Assembly: GCF_024124665.1 (NCBI RefSeq)
Contig: NZ_JAMXSB010000003.1
Span: forward strand, 186,001 to 250,000
Length of the DNA stretch: 64,000 nucleotides
DNA from: Pleionea sp. CnH1-48
Lineage (GTDB): Bacteria > Pseudomonadota > Gammaproteobacteria > Enterobacterales > Kangiellaceae
Reading direction: 5' to 3'
Made by a program: the position numbers and the translations under genes. Shown piece after piece: positions 1 through 9,230 of the stretch. The first letter of the stretch is position 1. Each line of letters starts with the position of its first letter. The notes beneath the pieces are model-generated. The model ran no database searches. It was not told the DNA's origin and was given only the letters and a program-made list of their open reading frames with translations.

Positions 1-79
1 CCTTTGCACTCACATCAACACTTGATGCAACGATTAACCCCAGTAAACATAACCCTACTTTTTTCATTCTTATTAACAT
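1..79 (-). CDS. Partial secreted or membrane protein, N-terminus only
   Basis: Only the first codons of a minus-strand gene lie in the window; the rest is beyond the left edge. Translation from the ATG at 79..77 gives MLIRMKKVGLCLLGLIV followed by ASSVDVSAK, a basic N-terminus, a hydrophobic core and a small-residue region typical of a Sec signal peptide. A second in-frame ATG at 67..65 (MKKVGL) may be the true start. A purine-rich AAGGA lies at 95..91. The product is therefore probably exported, but its function cannot be read. A CRP-like palindrome lies about 130 bp upstream. Confidence 0.5.
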   Translation of the reverse strand, partial: MLIRMKKVGLCLLGLIVASSVDVSAK

Positions 80-96
80 CTCAAACTCATTCCTTC

Positions 97-832
97 TAAC
101 AGAGATGAAATACCCACATTAATCTTGAGAATAAAACAGCATTCCTTAAACAGCAGTATACAATCCCAAAGACCAATCTCAATTCTAATTTTAAATGATC
201 CCAAAATATGTGAGAGCTCTCACAATTAAAAAAAATATCTACATTTGAGAGATATTACTAAAGGGCATATATGTGACTTAATGACTCTTTTTGTTAATTA
301 AAGAGACGGATAAAGAATTTGGAAGGGAGATATGACAATTTGAAAGAAATGGAGTCTGTTACTTTGTAACAACAAAATGAGAAAAGTTTCTCACTTCATA
401 TTTCTACTACTAAACGTATAGATAACTTTTTAAAAAAGTAAAATACTCAATAGCTATTTTTTTAATTTTTTCATGCAGATATTTCAGCGGCCTATTGTAT
501 TTCTAAATGAATAGAATAAATAGGCACAAACCTACTCAATTCGTAATATTTATGACAAAAAGATTAAGCCGCTATGTATTTTTGCAAAAAATACTACGGA
601 TATTTGTAATGCTTTTATGAGACATATTTCGCAAAACGATAAAGTACTTGAATATTCAATGAGAAATTTAACGAGAAAAATTAAACATTGAGATGTATTA
701 ATCTCTTTATACGAAGTTTATGTGAACATACTTTTTTCAAAATCAAATAAAAGGAATAAAGGCACTCAAAAGGATATAACTTTTGCGATTTGAGATCGCC
801 AAGATCTTAAATATAAGCACACTTATTATAAA
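97..832. other. AT-rich intergenic region, no gene seen
   Basis: More than 700 bases without a credible coding frame, very rich in A and T. It separates the left-edge secreted-protein gene (minus) from the 3' end of the gyrA-serC transcription unit. It contains the CRP-like palindrome at 209-224 and ends at the heptamer repeat. I see no RNA gene in it. The rest may be promoter and upstream regulatory sequence for the left-edge gene. Confidence 0.6.
209..224. promoter_or_regulatory. Consensus-like CRP/Vfr binding palindrome
   Basis: TGTGAGAGCTCTCACA is a perfect 16-bp palindrome that matches the CRP core TGTGA-N6-TCACA exactly in both half sites, with AT-rich flanks. It lies about 130 bp upstream of the start of the left-edge minus-strand gene, a usable distance for a class I or remote activator site. 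The match to the CRP family consensus is seen directly; binding is inferred. Confidence 0.5.
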
Positions 833-901
833 GAACTGGGAACTGGGAACTGGGAACTGGGAACTGGGAACTGGGAACTGGGAACTGGGAACTGGGAACT
901 G
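833..901. repeat. Heptanucleotide tandem repeat (GAACTGG), 9 full units plus 6 bases
   Basis: Nine perfect head-to-tail copies of GAACTGG followed by a partial GAACTG, with no interruption. It lies in the gap 3' of serC, just beyond the serC hairpin. On the plus strand it gives nine GGG runs each separated by four bases, which fits the G3-N4 pattern of intramolecular G-quadruplexes. A perfect array of this kind is expected to vary in copy number by slippage. Confidence 0.95.
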
Positions 902-911
902 TAAAGATGAT

Positions 912-946
912 AGAGAATAGCTTTAATCAACGTAAAGCTATTCTCT
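912..946 (-). terminator. Perfect 13-bp hairpin after serC
   Basis: Arms 912-924 (AGAGAATAGCTTT) and 934-946 are perfect reverse complements around a 9-base loop. The hairpin begins five bases after the serC stop codon. The stem is AT-rich and the following minus-strand sequence is not a clean U-tract, so it may act as a weak terminator or as a 3'-end stabiliser for the gyrA-serC mRNA. Confidence 0.55.
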
Positions 947-950
947 AACT

Positions 951-2039
951 TTAAGCATAGTCTTTGGCAAAGCGCTCCATAAAACTCGTAAGCGCATAAA
1001 CGCCTTCGATCGGCATAGCGTTATAAAGACTCGCACGCATACCACCCACACTACGATGTCCTTTTAAATAGACAAGACCAGCTTGCTCCGCTTCTTTTAA
1101 GAAAGTGTCATTCAATGACTCATTTGCCAGAATAAAAGGAATATTCATTCTTGAGCGAAAAGAAGGGTGTACAGGATTATGATAAAAAGCATGCTGATCA
1201 ATAAATTGATAAAGATGCTCACTGCGCTGATGGGCTCTCCGTTCCATTTCGGCAACGCCACCCTGTTTGAGGAGCCAATCGAACACGAGACCAGACAAAT
1301 ACCAAGCATAGGTAGGCGGTGTGTTGTACATACTTTGATTATCAGCAAGCACTTTGTACTGCATCATGCTAGGTACATAAGAAGCTAACTCTCGCTGCAA
1401 AATATCTTCGCGAACAATCACCAGAGTAATGCCTGCTGGGCCAATGTTTTTTTGAGCACCCGCATAAATCAAAGCATGGTCTTCGATATTAATAGGCCGC
1501 GAAAGTATGTTTGAGGACATATCAGCAACCAGTTTCCCTTTCGCACTTTCGGGAAGCTCGTCGTACTCTACGCCAGAAATAGTCTCATTAGGCGTATAGT
1601 GTAGATAGTCATAAGAATCAGGTATTTCCCACTGCGCATGAGGTACGACAGCCGTTAACTCATCTTGCTTATCTAGAGCATTGATTTCGTGGACGGTACC
1701 GTATTTGCGAGCTTCTTTGACTGACTTAGAACTCCAGATCCCGGTATTAACATACACGGCCTGGCTTTGTAATAAGTTCATCGGAATGGTGGCAAACTGA
1801 AAGGTAGCGCCGCCTGTGGTGAAAAGGACTTTATAGTGCTCAGGGATCTCAAGTAACTGACGTAAATCCGCTTCAGACTTTTCTGCAATGCTGACAAAGT
1901 CTTTTCCACGGTGACTAAAGTCCATCACAGAAAGGCCAGTGCCCTGCCAATCCTGAAACTCAGCCTGAGCCTGATCCATCACCTCTTTGGGTAATAAAGC
2001 AGGCCCCGCACTAAAATTAAAGGGGGGCTGATGCTGCAT
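951..2039 (-). CDS. serC: Phosphoserine aminotransferase
   Basis: Catalyses transamination of 3-phosphohydroxypyruvate to phosphoserine in serine biosynthesis, and the analogous 4-phospho-hydroxythreonine step in pyridoxal phosphate synthesis; cytosolic PLP enzyme. The 362-residue length matches the family. It opens with FNFSAGPALLP, the hallmark start of SerC, and carries the PLP-lysine region YAGAQKNIGPAG near residue 195. Its ATG overlaps the gyrA stop by one base (TAATG), so translation is probably coupled and the two genes form an operon, as in pseudomonads. Here the operon ends after serC; no pheA, hisC or aroA follows. Confidence 0.97.
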   Translation of the reverse strand: MQHQPPFNFSAGPALLPKEVMDQAQAEFQDWQGTGLSVMDFSHRGKDFVSIAEKSEADLRQLLEIPEHYKVLFTTGGATFQFATIPMNLLQSQAVYVNTGIWSSKSVKEARKYGTVHEINALDKQDELTAVVPHAQWEIPDSYDYLHYTPNETISGVEYDELPESAKGKLVADMSSNILSRPINIEDHALIYAGAQKNIGPAGITLVIVREDILQRELASYVPSMMQYKVLADNQSMYNTPPTYAWYLSGLVFDWLLKQGGVAEMERRAHQRSEHLYQFIDQHAFYHNPVHPSFRSRMNIPFILANESLNDTFLKEAEQAGLVYLKGHRSVGGMRASLYNAMPIEGVYALTSFMERFAKDYA

Positions 2040-4672
2040 TAGCTATCAGCTCCACTCTCATCTTGACTATCAGTGGCTTCATCGGCCGCAGCTTCATTGG
2101 ATACATCAGACTCGGTGCCATCAAGCTCGCCGTCTTCTTCACTATCCAATTCTTCGATACGCTCAACACTGCACAGTGCGTCATCATCATCTAAACGAAT
2201 AAGGCGAACCCCCTGAGTGTTACGCCCCATAATACGAACTTCATCGACACGAGTTCGAACCAAAGTTCCGCTGGTTGTGATCAGCATTAACTCATCGCCA
2301 TCAAAACAAGGAACAGCACCTATTACATTACCGTTTCGCTCGTTAACAACGATAGAGATAACCCCTTGGCCGCCACGTCCACGAACAGGATGCTCAGACA
2401 TCTCAGTTCGCTTACCATATCCAGCCTCGGTAACGGTCATAACCTGACCTTCTTCTGAAGCCACTACTAGAGCCATAACACGCTGTTCATCAAACAATTT
2501 CATACCACGAACACCACGAGCTGTACGCCCCATGGCTCTTACATCTTGCTCACTAAAGCGAATGACTTTTCCGGCATCACTGAACAGCATCAAGTGATCA
2601 TCACCATTAGTGATGACGGTGCCGATGAGTTCGTCGCCTTCATTCAGATCAACTGCGATAATGCCGCCCTTACGTGGACGAGAGAATTGCTCAAGAGAGG
2701 TTTTCTTAACCGTGCCCGAAGCCGTCGCCATAAAGACAAACTTTTCGGCATCGTACTCTCGAATAGGTAAGATACTAGAAATGCGTTCGTCGGCTTCTAA
2801 TGGCAAGACATTGACGATAGGCTTACCACGCGCTCCACGACTTGCTTGTGGTAACTCAAAGGTACGTAGCCAATAAACTTTACCTTTACTGGAGAAACAC
2901 AGAATGGTGTCGTGAGTACTACAAACCAGAAGTTTTTCGATGAAGTCTTCATCTTTCATCTTGGTAGCAGATTTACCTTTACCACCACGACGCTGAGCTT
3001 CGTACGCAGACAACGGTTGATACTTCACATAACCCTCATGTGACAAAGTAACCACCACATCTTCTTCGGTAATCAAATCTTCTACTGACAAATCAGCGGT
3101 ACTGTTAGTAATTTCGGTGCGTCGAGGGTCATTATAAGCTTCACGAACCTGGTGTAATTCTTCTTGAATCACTTCCATCAAGCGTTCGTTGCTGCCTAGA
3201 ATTTTTAATAACTCAGCAATAACAGCCAACAATTCTTGGTATTCACCAATCAGTTTTTCATGCTCGAGTCCTGTCAGCTTGTGCAAGCGTAATTCAAGAA
3301 TCGCTTGAGCCTGTGCAGGAGAAAGATGGTACTGGCCGTCATTAAATCCATAAATGTCTTCGAGATCATCAGGGCGACATGCGTCAGTCCCCGCACGTTC
3401 GAGCATGTCAGAAACCTGACCAGGCGCCCATGCACGACTCAATAAAGCTTCTTTTGCTTCTGCTGGTGATGGGGACTTTTTGATGAGTTCAATCACTTCA
3501 TCAATGTTGGCCAGAGCAATTGCCAGACCTTCTAATACGTGGGCTTTTTCGCGCGCTTTACGTAGTTCATAAATCGTACGACGTGTAACGACTTCGCGAC
3601 GATGTCGAATAAAGGCATCGAGCATTTCTTTCAGGTTAAACAAACGCGGCTGGCCATTTTCTAACGCCACCATGTTGATCCCGAAAACCGATTGCATCTG
3701 TGTTTGAGAATATAAATTATTCAGTACGACATCAGGCACTTCGCCACGACGTAACTCAATCACCATGCGCATACCGTCTTTGTCAGACTCATCGCGCAGA
3801 CCAGTAATGCCTTCAATTTTTTTATCTTTAACTAGCTCAGCGATCTTTTCGATCAAACGAGCCTTATTAACCTGATAAGGCAGCTCAGTCACTACAATAC
3901 TGGGCTTACCGTTCTTTTCGTCTTCTTCAACGTGGGTTCTGGCTCGAATATAAATACGGCCTCGACCTGTACGGTAGGCTTCTAAAATACCCGCGCGGCC
4001 ATTGATGATACCTTCAGTTGGAAAATCTGGGCCTGGAATATGTTCCATCAGGCCTTGGAGATCAATCTCGGGCTCTTCGATCAAGGCTAAACATCCATCG
4101 ACCACTTCACCCAGATTATGAGGAGGAATATTGGTTGCCATCCCTACCGCAATCCCAGACGAACCGTTCACTAATAAATTAGGAATCTTAGTTGGTAAAA
4201 CAGTAGGTTCTTTTTCGCTTCCGTCGTAGTTGGGCTCAAAATCAACCGTTTCTTTATCAAGATCGGCCAATAACTCATGAGCCATTTTTGACATACGGAC
4301 TTCGGTATATCGCATTGCAGCAGGAGAGTCGCCATCAACAGAACCAAAGTTCCCCTGACCATCGACCAACATATAACGAAGCGAAAACGGCTGTGCCATA
4401 CGAACGATCGTGTCGTATACAGCAGAATCACCGTGAGGGTGATATTTACCGATCACGTCACCGACAACACGAGCTGATTTTTTGTAGGGTTTATTAAAAT
4501 CATTGCCCAATTCATTCATCGCGTAAAGTACACGACGGTGAACAGGCTTAAGGCCGTCTCTGACATCGGGTAGCGCACGCCCGACAATAACGCTCATAGC
4601 GTAATCAAGGTAGGAATTTTTTAATTCATCTTCGATATTAATCGGAAGAATTTCTTTCGCGAACTCACCCAT
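2039..4672 (-). CDS. gyrA: DNA gyrase subunit A
   Basis: Breakage-reunion subunit of gyrase, which introduces negative supercoils with GyrB. The 877 residues are close to the E. coli length, and numbering coincides: catalytic Tyr122 in [10 protein letters not shown], with Ser83 and Asp87 of the quinolone region in [17 protein letters not shown] both wild type. The GyrA box QRRGGKG, needed for DNA wrapping, is present around residue 560, followed by the beta-pinwheel repeats and a long acidic tail of about 40 residues. It is the first gene of the gyrA-serC operon and is transcribed divergently from mtaD across 288 bp. Upstream AAGG is a weak ribosome site. Confidence 0.98.
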   Translation of the reverse strand: MGEFAKEILPINIEDELKNSYLDYAMSVIVGRALPDVRDGLKPVHRRVLYAMNELGNDFNKPYKKSARVVGDVIGKYHPHGDSAVYDTIVRMAQPFSLRYMLVDGQGNFGSVDGDSPAAMRYTEVRMSKMAHELLADLDKETVDFEPNYDGSEKEPTVLPTKIPNLLVNGSSGIAVGMATNIPPHNLGEVVDGCLALIEEPEIDLQGLMEHIPGPDFPTEGIINGRAGILEAYRTGRGRIYIRARTHVEEDEKNGKPSIVVTELPYQVNKARLIEKIAELVKDKKIEGITGLRDESDKDGMRMVIELRRGEVPDVVLNNLYSQTQMQSVFGINMVALENGQPRLFNLKEMLDAFIRHRREVVTRRTIYELRKAREKAHVLEGLAIALANIDEVIELIKKSPSPAEAKEALLSRAWAPGQVSDMLERAGTDACRPDDLEDIYGFNDGQYHLSPAQAQAILELRLHKLTGLEHEKLIGEYQELLAVIAELLKILGSNERLMEVIQEELHQVREAYNDPRRTEITNSTADLSVEDLITEEDVVVTLSHEGYVKYQPLSAYEAQRRGGKGKSATKMKDEDFIEKLLVCSTHDTILCFSSKGKVYWLRTFELPQASRGARGKPIVNVLPLEADERISSILPIREYDAEKFVFMATASGTVKKTSLEQFSRPRKGGIIAVDLNEGDELIGTVITNGDDHLMLFSDAGKVIRFSEQDVRAMGRTARGVRGMKLFDEQRVMALVVASEEGQVMTVTEAGYGKRTEMSEHPVRGRGGQGVISIVVNERNGNVIGAVPCFDGDELMLITTSGTLVRTRVDEVRIMGRNTQGVRLIRLDDDDALCSVERIEELDSEEDGELDGTESDVSNEAAADEATDSQDESGADS

Positions 4673-4746
4673 AAAATCAAAAAAACCTTATATTTCTGAT
4701 AGTTACGATATTTTCAATATCCCTCACATAAGCCCTCGATTGTACC

Positions 4747-4783
4747 ATAAAGCAGGGAGTACAGCGAGCTTCCTTTGCTTTAT
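4747..4783. promoter_or_regulatory. Inverted repeat between gyrA and mtaD
   Basis: ATAAAGCA at 4747-4754 and its exact complement TGCTTTAT at 4776-4783 flank a 21-base spacer in the 288-bp divergent gyrA/mtaD region. It could be a leader hairpin in the gyrA transcript or an operator. No clear -10/-35 pair for gyrA could be placed with confidence. Confidence 0.25.
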
Positions 4784-4914
4784 TTGTCGGTGAATTAATC
4801 AAGCAAACTAAATCTGTTGAGTTTTTGTTCAATCCAAAGCCATTCACCTACATTTAATAGTATCAATAAGCAAAATCAGACGCTCACAAGCCATTCTTAA
4901 TTGACCAAATTCAG

Positions 4915-4923
4915 TGATATACT
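4915..4923 (+). promoter_or_regulatory. Extended -10 promoter for mtaD-ubiG-mupP
   Basis: TGATATACT fits an extended -10 element (TGN followed by TATACT, five of six consensus bases), 37 bases before the GTG start of mtaD. No good -35 box lies at 17 bases, which is usual for extended -10 promoters. A TTGACC at 4901-4906 is too close to act as its -35. Confidence 0.4.
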
Positions 4924-4960
4924 CGCCTCATAACATCAAACAATATAAAGAGCGATTACT

Positions 4961-6283
4961 GTGTCTCAATCTATTGATACATTAATTCTGGCCGACTGGG
5001 TGATCCCCGTCCAACCAGAAGACACCGTACTGCACAACTACGGCGTCGCCATCGACAAAGGAAGAATCATCGCTGTCGAGCATCATGATGAACTCACTAA
5101 CCGTTTTGATGCCACTCACTTGCGACGCCTAAAAGGCCATGCCTTAATTCCAGGCTTAATCAACGCTCATACCCATTCTGCAATGAATTTACTACGTGGA
5201 TTTGCGGATGATCTGCCCTTAATGACCTGGTTAGAGCAACATATATGGCCAGCAGAAGCCAAACACGTCAGTGAGGAATTCGTTGAAGATGGTACGCGAC
5301 TCGCTATTGCCGAAATGCTACGCAGTGGCACTACCTGTTTTAACGACATGTATTTTTATCCGCAAATCGCGGCACGTGTTGCCACCGATACAGGCATTCG
5401 TGCCAATATTGGCATGGTCGTCATCGACTTCCCCACCGCCTGGGCTAATAATGCTGATGAATACATTCATAAAGGCCTTGCTGCTTTCGATAACTTTAAA
5501 CATCAGGATGGCATCCGCTTCAGCTTTGCGCCTCACGCACCTTATACTGTTTCTGATGCGCCGTTAAAGAAAATCGCAACCTACTCGCAAGAACTGGATC
5601 TGGGTATCCACATCCACTTGCATGAAACTGCTTTTGAAGTAGAGCAAGCGGTCAAAGAAAAAGGCCAACGCCCCATCCAGCGACTGAATGATCTGGGTCT
5701 GCTTTCACCATCGTTACAGACGGTTCACATGACTCAGCTTAATGATGATGATATCCGCTTGGTCAGTGACAACGGTGTCCATGTTATTCACTGTCCACAA
5801 TCGAATATGAAACTGGCCAGCGGTATTTGCCCAACAGCCAAGTTACTTGAGGCCGATGTTAACCTTGCCATCGGCACCGATGGCTCAGCAAGTAATAACG
5901 ATCTCGACATGCTAGGCGAACTACAATCAGCCGCACTACTCGCCAAAGTGGGGGCTATGGATGCCAGTGCCATGCCTGCGTTTACAGCACTAAAAGCCGC
6001 CACATTGAATGGCGCTAAAGCTCTAGGTATCGATGAAGACTGTGGCAGTATCGAAGTTGGCAAATGCGCTGATCTATGCGCCATCGATCTGGATCGCATC
6101 GAAACTCAACCACTCTTTGATCCGGTTTCTCAAATTGTGTACTCAGCCACACGAGAACAAGTCACTCATGTTTGGGTTAATGGCAAACTGCAGTTAGATA
6201 ATCGTCAATTAACTTCTATTGATGAAGAGCAACTGCTTGATAAAGTAAAGCATTGGCAAAAGACCATTACGCAAACGCAATAA
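4961..6283 (+). CDS. mtaD: 5-methylthioadenosine/S-adenosylhomocysteine deaminase (TRZ/ATZ amidohydrolase)
   Basis: Metal-dependent deaminase of the amidohydrolase superfamily. Family knowledge and context point to 5'-methylthioadenosine as substrate, giving methylthioinosine for purine and methionine salvage. Visible motifs are the metal-binding HTH in GLINAHTHSAMNLLRG, the HLHET histidine, HCPQSNMKLASG and the metal aspartate in GTDGSASNNDLDM. Length 440 is normal. It starts with GTG, preceded by AAAGAG. It is followed by ubiG after 17 bases, and mtaD-ubiG-mupP is a conserved order opposite gyrA in pseudomonads. Deamination of other adenosine derivatives or of guanine-like substrates is possible. 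Confidence 0.88.
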   Translation: MSQSIDTLILADWVIPVQPEDTVLHNYGVAIDKGRIIAVEHHDELTNRFDATHLRRLKGHALIPGLINAHTHSAMNLLRGFADDLPLMTWLEQHIWPAEAKHVSEEFVEDGTRLAIAEMLRSGTTCFNDMYFYPQIAARVATDTGIRANIGMVVIDFPTAWANNADEYIHKGLAAFDNFKHQDGIRFSFAPHAPYTVSDAPLKKIATYSQELDLGIHIHLHETAFEVEQAVKEKGQRPIQRLNDLGLLSPSLQTVHMTQLNDDDIRLVSDNGVHVIHCPQSNMKLASGICPTAKLLEADVNLAIGTDGSASNNDLDMLGELQSAALLAKVGAMDASAMPAFTALKAATLNGAKALGIDEDCGSIEVGKCADLCAIDLDRIETQPLFDPVSQIVYSATREQVTHVWVNGKLQLDNRQLTSIDEEQLLDKVKHWQKTITQTQ

Positions 6284-6300
6284 CCAAAAGTTAATTCATT

Positions 6301-7011
6301 ATGACAACACAAAATGTCGATTTCAGTGAAATCAAAAAGTTTGAAGATTTAGCCGAACGCTGGTGGGATAAAAACAGCGAATTTAAACCTTTGCATGATA
6401 TCAATCCTTTGCGTGTTGATTTTATCAATCAACATTCAGGTGGTGTAGGAGGCAAAAAAATTCTAGATGTCGGTTGTGGCGGTGGAATACTTGCCGATGC
6501 ACTATCAAAAATGGGTGCAGAAGTGACTGGTATTGATATGGGTGAAGCACCTCTTTCTGTTGCACGTTTACATCAATTAGAATCAGGGCAATCTGTCCAT
6601 TATCAACAGATTACAGCGGAAGAACTGGCAGCAACCGAAGGCCAATCTTTTGACATCGTTACCTGCTTAGAAATGTTAGAGCATGTACCGGATCCTGGCT
6701 CGGTGATCAATGCCTGCCAACAGTTGGTTAAGCCTGGTGGCGATGTGTTCTTTTCTACTCTGAATAGAAATCCCAAGTCATTTTTATTCGCCATCGTCGG
6801 TGCAGAGTACATACTCAATATGCTACCGAAAGGCACTCACGAGTTCGCAAAATTTATTAAGCCTTCTGAGCTGGATCGCTGGGCCCGTGCTTGCCATTTA
6901 GAGCTAAGAACCATGACAGGGATGCACTTTAATCCTTTGACAAAAAATTATTGGTTATCCGATAGTAATGTCGATGTAAATTATATCTGTCACTATCGCG
7001 AAACAGCTTAA
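6301..7011 (+). CDS. ubiG: Ubiquinone biosynthesis O-methyltransferase
   Basis: SAM-dependent methyltransferase that carries out both O-methylation steps of ubiquinone synthesis, associated with the inner membrane. The 236-residue protein begins with the typical UbiG region [21 protein letters not shown] and has the SAM motif [11 protein letters not shown] at about residues 54-64, then [11 protein letters not shown] and [21 protein letters not shown], all characteristic of UbiG. It sits 17 bases after mtaD and 40 bases before mupP, probably in one operon. No strong Shine-Dalgarno sequence is visible before the ATG, so translation may depend on coupling. Confidence 0.96.
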   Translation: MTTQNVDFSEIKKFEDLAERWWDKNSEFKPLHDINPLRVDFINQHSGGVGGKKILDVGCGGGILADALSKMGAEVTGIDMGEAPLSVARLHQLESGQSVHYQQITAEELAATEGQSFDIVTCLEMLEHVPDPGSVINACQQLVKPGGDVFFSTLNRNPKSFLFAIVGAEYILNMLPKGTHEFAKFIKPSELDRWARACHLELRTMTGMHFNPLTKNYWLSDSNVDVNYICHYRETA

Positions 7012-7051
7012 TAAAAGTCAACGTTCATTTTTATTTATCAAAGAGTGTTTT

Positions 7052-7723
7052 ATGAATTACGCTGCTGTTTTATTTGATTTAGATGGAACCTTCGCAGATA
7101 CCGCTCGCGATCTGGCATTTGCATTAAACGAATTGTTGGTGGCGCAAGGTCGCCCCCCCATGACGTTCGAAGATATCCGTCCTTATGTATCAAAGGGCAC
7201 TCCAGGAATGCTTGGTATAGGATTTCAAGTAACCCCTGCAGACAAAGAGTTTGAACCTTTGAAGCAGCGCTTCTTAGCCATTTATCAACGCGCAGTATGT
7301 CGTCATACGGTTTTGTTTGACGGTATCGAAAAACTGATTACTGATTTAGAATCAGCCGGAATTCCCTGGGGAATTATTACCAACAAACCAGACTTTCTGA
7401 CTCAACCATTAATCAAAGCGCTTGAGCTTGATGAACGCGCTGCGGTGGTTTATAGCGGCGATACTTTTGGCGAAAAAAAACCGCATCCATTGCCATTGCT
7501 TGAAGCAGCAAAAACATTAAATGTTGATGCCTTAAACTGCGTGTATGTTGGCGACGATGAACGCGACATGATGGCCGCGAAAGCTGCAGGAATGAAAGCC
7601 GTTGCGGCTTTATGGGGTTATATTCCACCACAAGAAGACCCACAAAGTTGGCCAGCAGATAGTTGGGTTGAAAACTCTGAGCAATTACAGGAAGCGCTGA
7701 CTCAACTGAGTCACACTGACTAA
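7052..7723 (+). CDS. mupP: HAD phosphatase, probable N-acetylmuramate 6-phosphate phosphatase MupP
   Basis: HAD-superfamily phosphatase of the Gph/phosphoglycolate phosphatase group, 223 residues. Motif I is LFDLDGTFADT with the nucleophile and acid aspartates, motif II lies in GIITNKPDF, the lysine in GEKKPHPLPL, and motif IV is YVGDDERDMMAAKAAGM. Sequence alone does not separate phosphoglycolate phosphatase from MupP, but the position directly after mtaD-ubiG matches Pseudomonas mupP, the MurNAc-6-phosphate phosphatase of the AmgK/MurU cell-wall recycling route. I therefore favour MupP by synteny. A strong bidirectional terminator follows. Confidence 0.75.
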   Translation: MNYAAVLFDLDGTFADTARDLAFALNELLVAQGRPPMTFEDIRPYVSKGTPGMLGIGFQVTPADKEFEPLKQRFLAIYQRAVCRHTVLFDGIEKLITDLESAGIPWGIITNKPDFLTQPLIKALELDERAAVVYSGDTFGEKKPHPLPLLEAAKTLNVDALNCVYVGDDERDMMAAKAAGMKAVAALWGYIPPQEDPQSWPADSWVENSEQLQEALTQLSHTD

Positions 7724-7726
7724 AAC

Positions 7727-7755
7727 AAAAAAGGCTGCATTACGCAGCCTTTTTT
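7727..7755. terminator. Bidirectional rho-independent terminator
   Basis: GGCTGC at 7733-7738 and GCAGCC at 7744-7749 form a GC stem with a 5-base loop, flanked by A-runs upstream and T-runs downstream, so it can terminate both mupP (plus) and the convergent aminotransferase gene (minus). Confidence 0.92.
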
Positions 7756-7775
7756 ATATAACGATAAAACAACTA

Positions 7776-8972
7776 CTAACCATCGATAACAGCTGTCAAA
7801 GCATCAGCAACATAATCTAAGCAGCTAGTACTTAAACCCGCCACATTAATACGGCTAGAGTCTGCCATATAGATGCTGTACTTGTCTTTTAACTCATGAA
7901 CCTGCTCTTTAGAAATACCTAAGAAACTGAACATCCCTTTTTGTTCACGAATAAAGCTAAAGTCTTTGCTCACACCACGCTGGGCTAGCTTCTCAACCAA
8001 ACCTTCACGTAATGATTTAACCCGTGTCGCCATAGCATCCAACTCAGTCATCCACTCTTGACGTAAGCTATCATCTTGCAACACAGCTTCAACCAGATAA
8101 CCACCGTAAGCAGGTGACATAGAATAGTTCGCACGAGCGACATCCTGAATTTGAGTTTGAATAGCCGTCGCCTGTGTTGCGTTAGCTGTTTGTACCATCA
8201 AGCCACCAGTTCTTTCACGATACAAACCAAAGTTCTTCGAACACGACGTTGCCAGTACTAATTCGGGTACTCGCTCTGCCAGATAACGGAAGCCTTTGAC
8301 ATCTTCTTCAAGGCCATCGCCCAAGCCTTGATAAGCAATATCAACGAAAGGAATAAATCCTTGCTTTTCTGCACGAGCAGTAATTTGCTGCCATTGCTCA
8401 AATGATAAATCAGCACCAGTCGGGTTATGACAGCAGCCGTGTAACAACACAACATCATTAGGTCCAAGCTTGGCCAACTGTTCATCCATCTGCTCAAACT
8501 TAACGCCACCGGTTGCTTTATCAAAGTAAGGATAAGACTGGATTTTAAGACCCGCAGAACCAATCAAAGGCTCATGATTCGCCCAAGTTGGATCACTCAC
8601 CCAAACGGTTAAATCCTGAGCATCACGATTTAATAACTCGCTGCCCACGCGCAACGCACCACATCCACCCGGAGTTTGAATCGCAGCAATGCGGTTATCA
8701 GCAACGATAGGCGAACCATTGCCAAACACCAATGATTTAATTCCATCAACAAAACCGGCAACGCCGACCGGGCCAATATAGGTTTTTGAGTCTTCTGTTT
8801 CCAAATGTTTGGCCGCAGCTTTTTGAATAGCGGACATAATCGGAGTGTTACCCTCTTCGTCACGGTAAACACCCACACCTAAATCTACCTTTTGAGGATT
8901 TGGATCATCTCGATAAGCAACAATCAAACCCAACAACGCATCAGCAGGTAATGCCTCAAAACGGTCAAACAT
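7776..8972 (-). CDS. Aspartate/aromatic amino acid aminotransferase
   Basis: Class I PLP aminotransferase transferring amino groups between aspartate or aromatic amino acids and 2-oxoglutarate. Aligns throughout with E. coli AspC/TyrB: VDLGVGVYRDEEGNTP, QTPGGCGALRVG, LLHGCCHNPTGADLS, the PLP lysine in SCSKNFGLYRERTGG and RINVAGL near the end. Sequence alone does not decide between aspartate and aromatic preference. I use the ATG at 8972 (MFDRFEALPADALLG, 398 residues), which matches family starts and has TGGAG seven bases upstream; a longer frame adding eight residues is unlikely. Transcribed alone, convergent with mupP. Confidence 0.9.
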   Translation of the reverse strand: MFDRFEALPADALLGLIVAYRDDPNPQKVDLGVGVYRDEEGNTPIMSAIQKAAAKHLETEDSKTYIGPVGVAGFVDGIKSLVFGNGSPIVADNRIAAIQTPGGCGALRVGSELLNRDAQDLTVWVSDPTWANHEPLIGSAGLKIQSYPYFDKATGGVKFEQMDEQLAKLGPNDVVLLHGCCHNPTGADLSFEQWQQITARAEKQGFIPFVDIAYQGLGDGLEEDVKGFRYLAERVPELVLATSCSKNFGLYRERTGGLMVQTANATQATAIQTQIQDVARANYSMSPAYGGYLVEAVLQDDSLRQEWMTELDAMATRVKSLREGLVEKLAQRGVSKDFSFIREQKGMFSFLGISKEQVHELKDKYSIYMADSSRINVAGLSTSCLDYVADALTAVIDG

Positions 8973-9196
8973 TATTCGACTCCATAGTTCATACAAACGG
9001 ATAAAAAGTAGCTAACAAATATGCTCTTGGCAACATCAACCACTCATAATTGAATGAGCGGATTGTAACGCTTTTGCAGCGGGTTAAGCCAGTCACCACT
9101 TATAATAAAAAGAGAATAATCCCGATCATCAGAGCAGTCATCGGTAAGTTTAGTGAAAATTCAGAAAATTAAGAGAGAAAATAGTCAAAGAAGAGA

Positions 9197-9222
9197 CTCA
9201 TGACCGCCAAGACGGCCATGAG
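9197..9222 (-). terminator. Hairpin after the secreted protease gene
   Basis: Arms CTCATGACCG (9197-9206) and CGGCCATGAG (9213-9222) pair in nine of ten positions around a 6-base loop, starting eight bases after the protease stop codon. The minus-strand sequence that follows is moderately T-rich. Probable terminator. Confidence 0.6.
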
Positions 9223-9230
9223 GTTTAGAG

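Noticed and set aside
833-901. CRISPR or transposon end as explanation for the heptamer array
   Set aside because: Units are contiguous without spacers and only seven bases long; there are no terminal inverted repeats or transposase.
4901-4923. TTGACC followed by TATACT as a standard -35/-10 pair for mtaD
   Set aside because: The spacer is only 11 bases, too short for sigma-70. An extended -10 element is the better reading.
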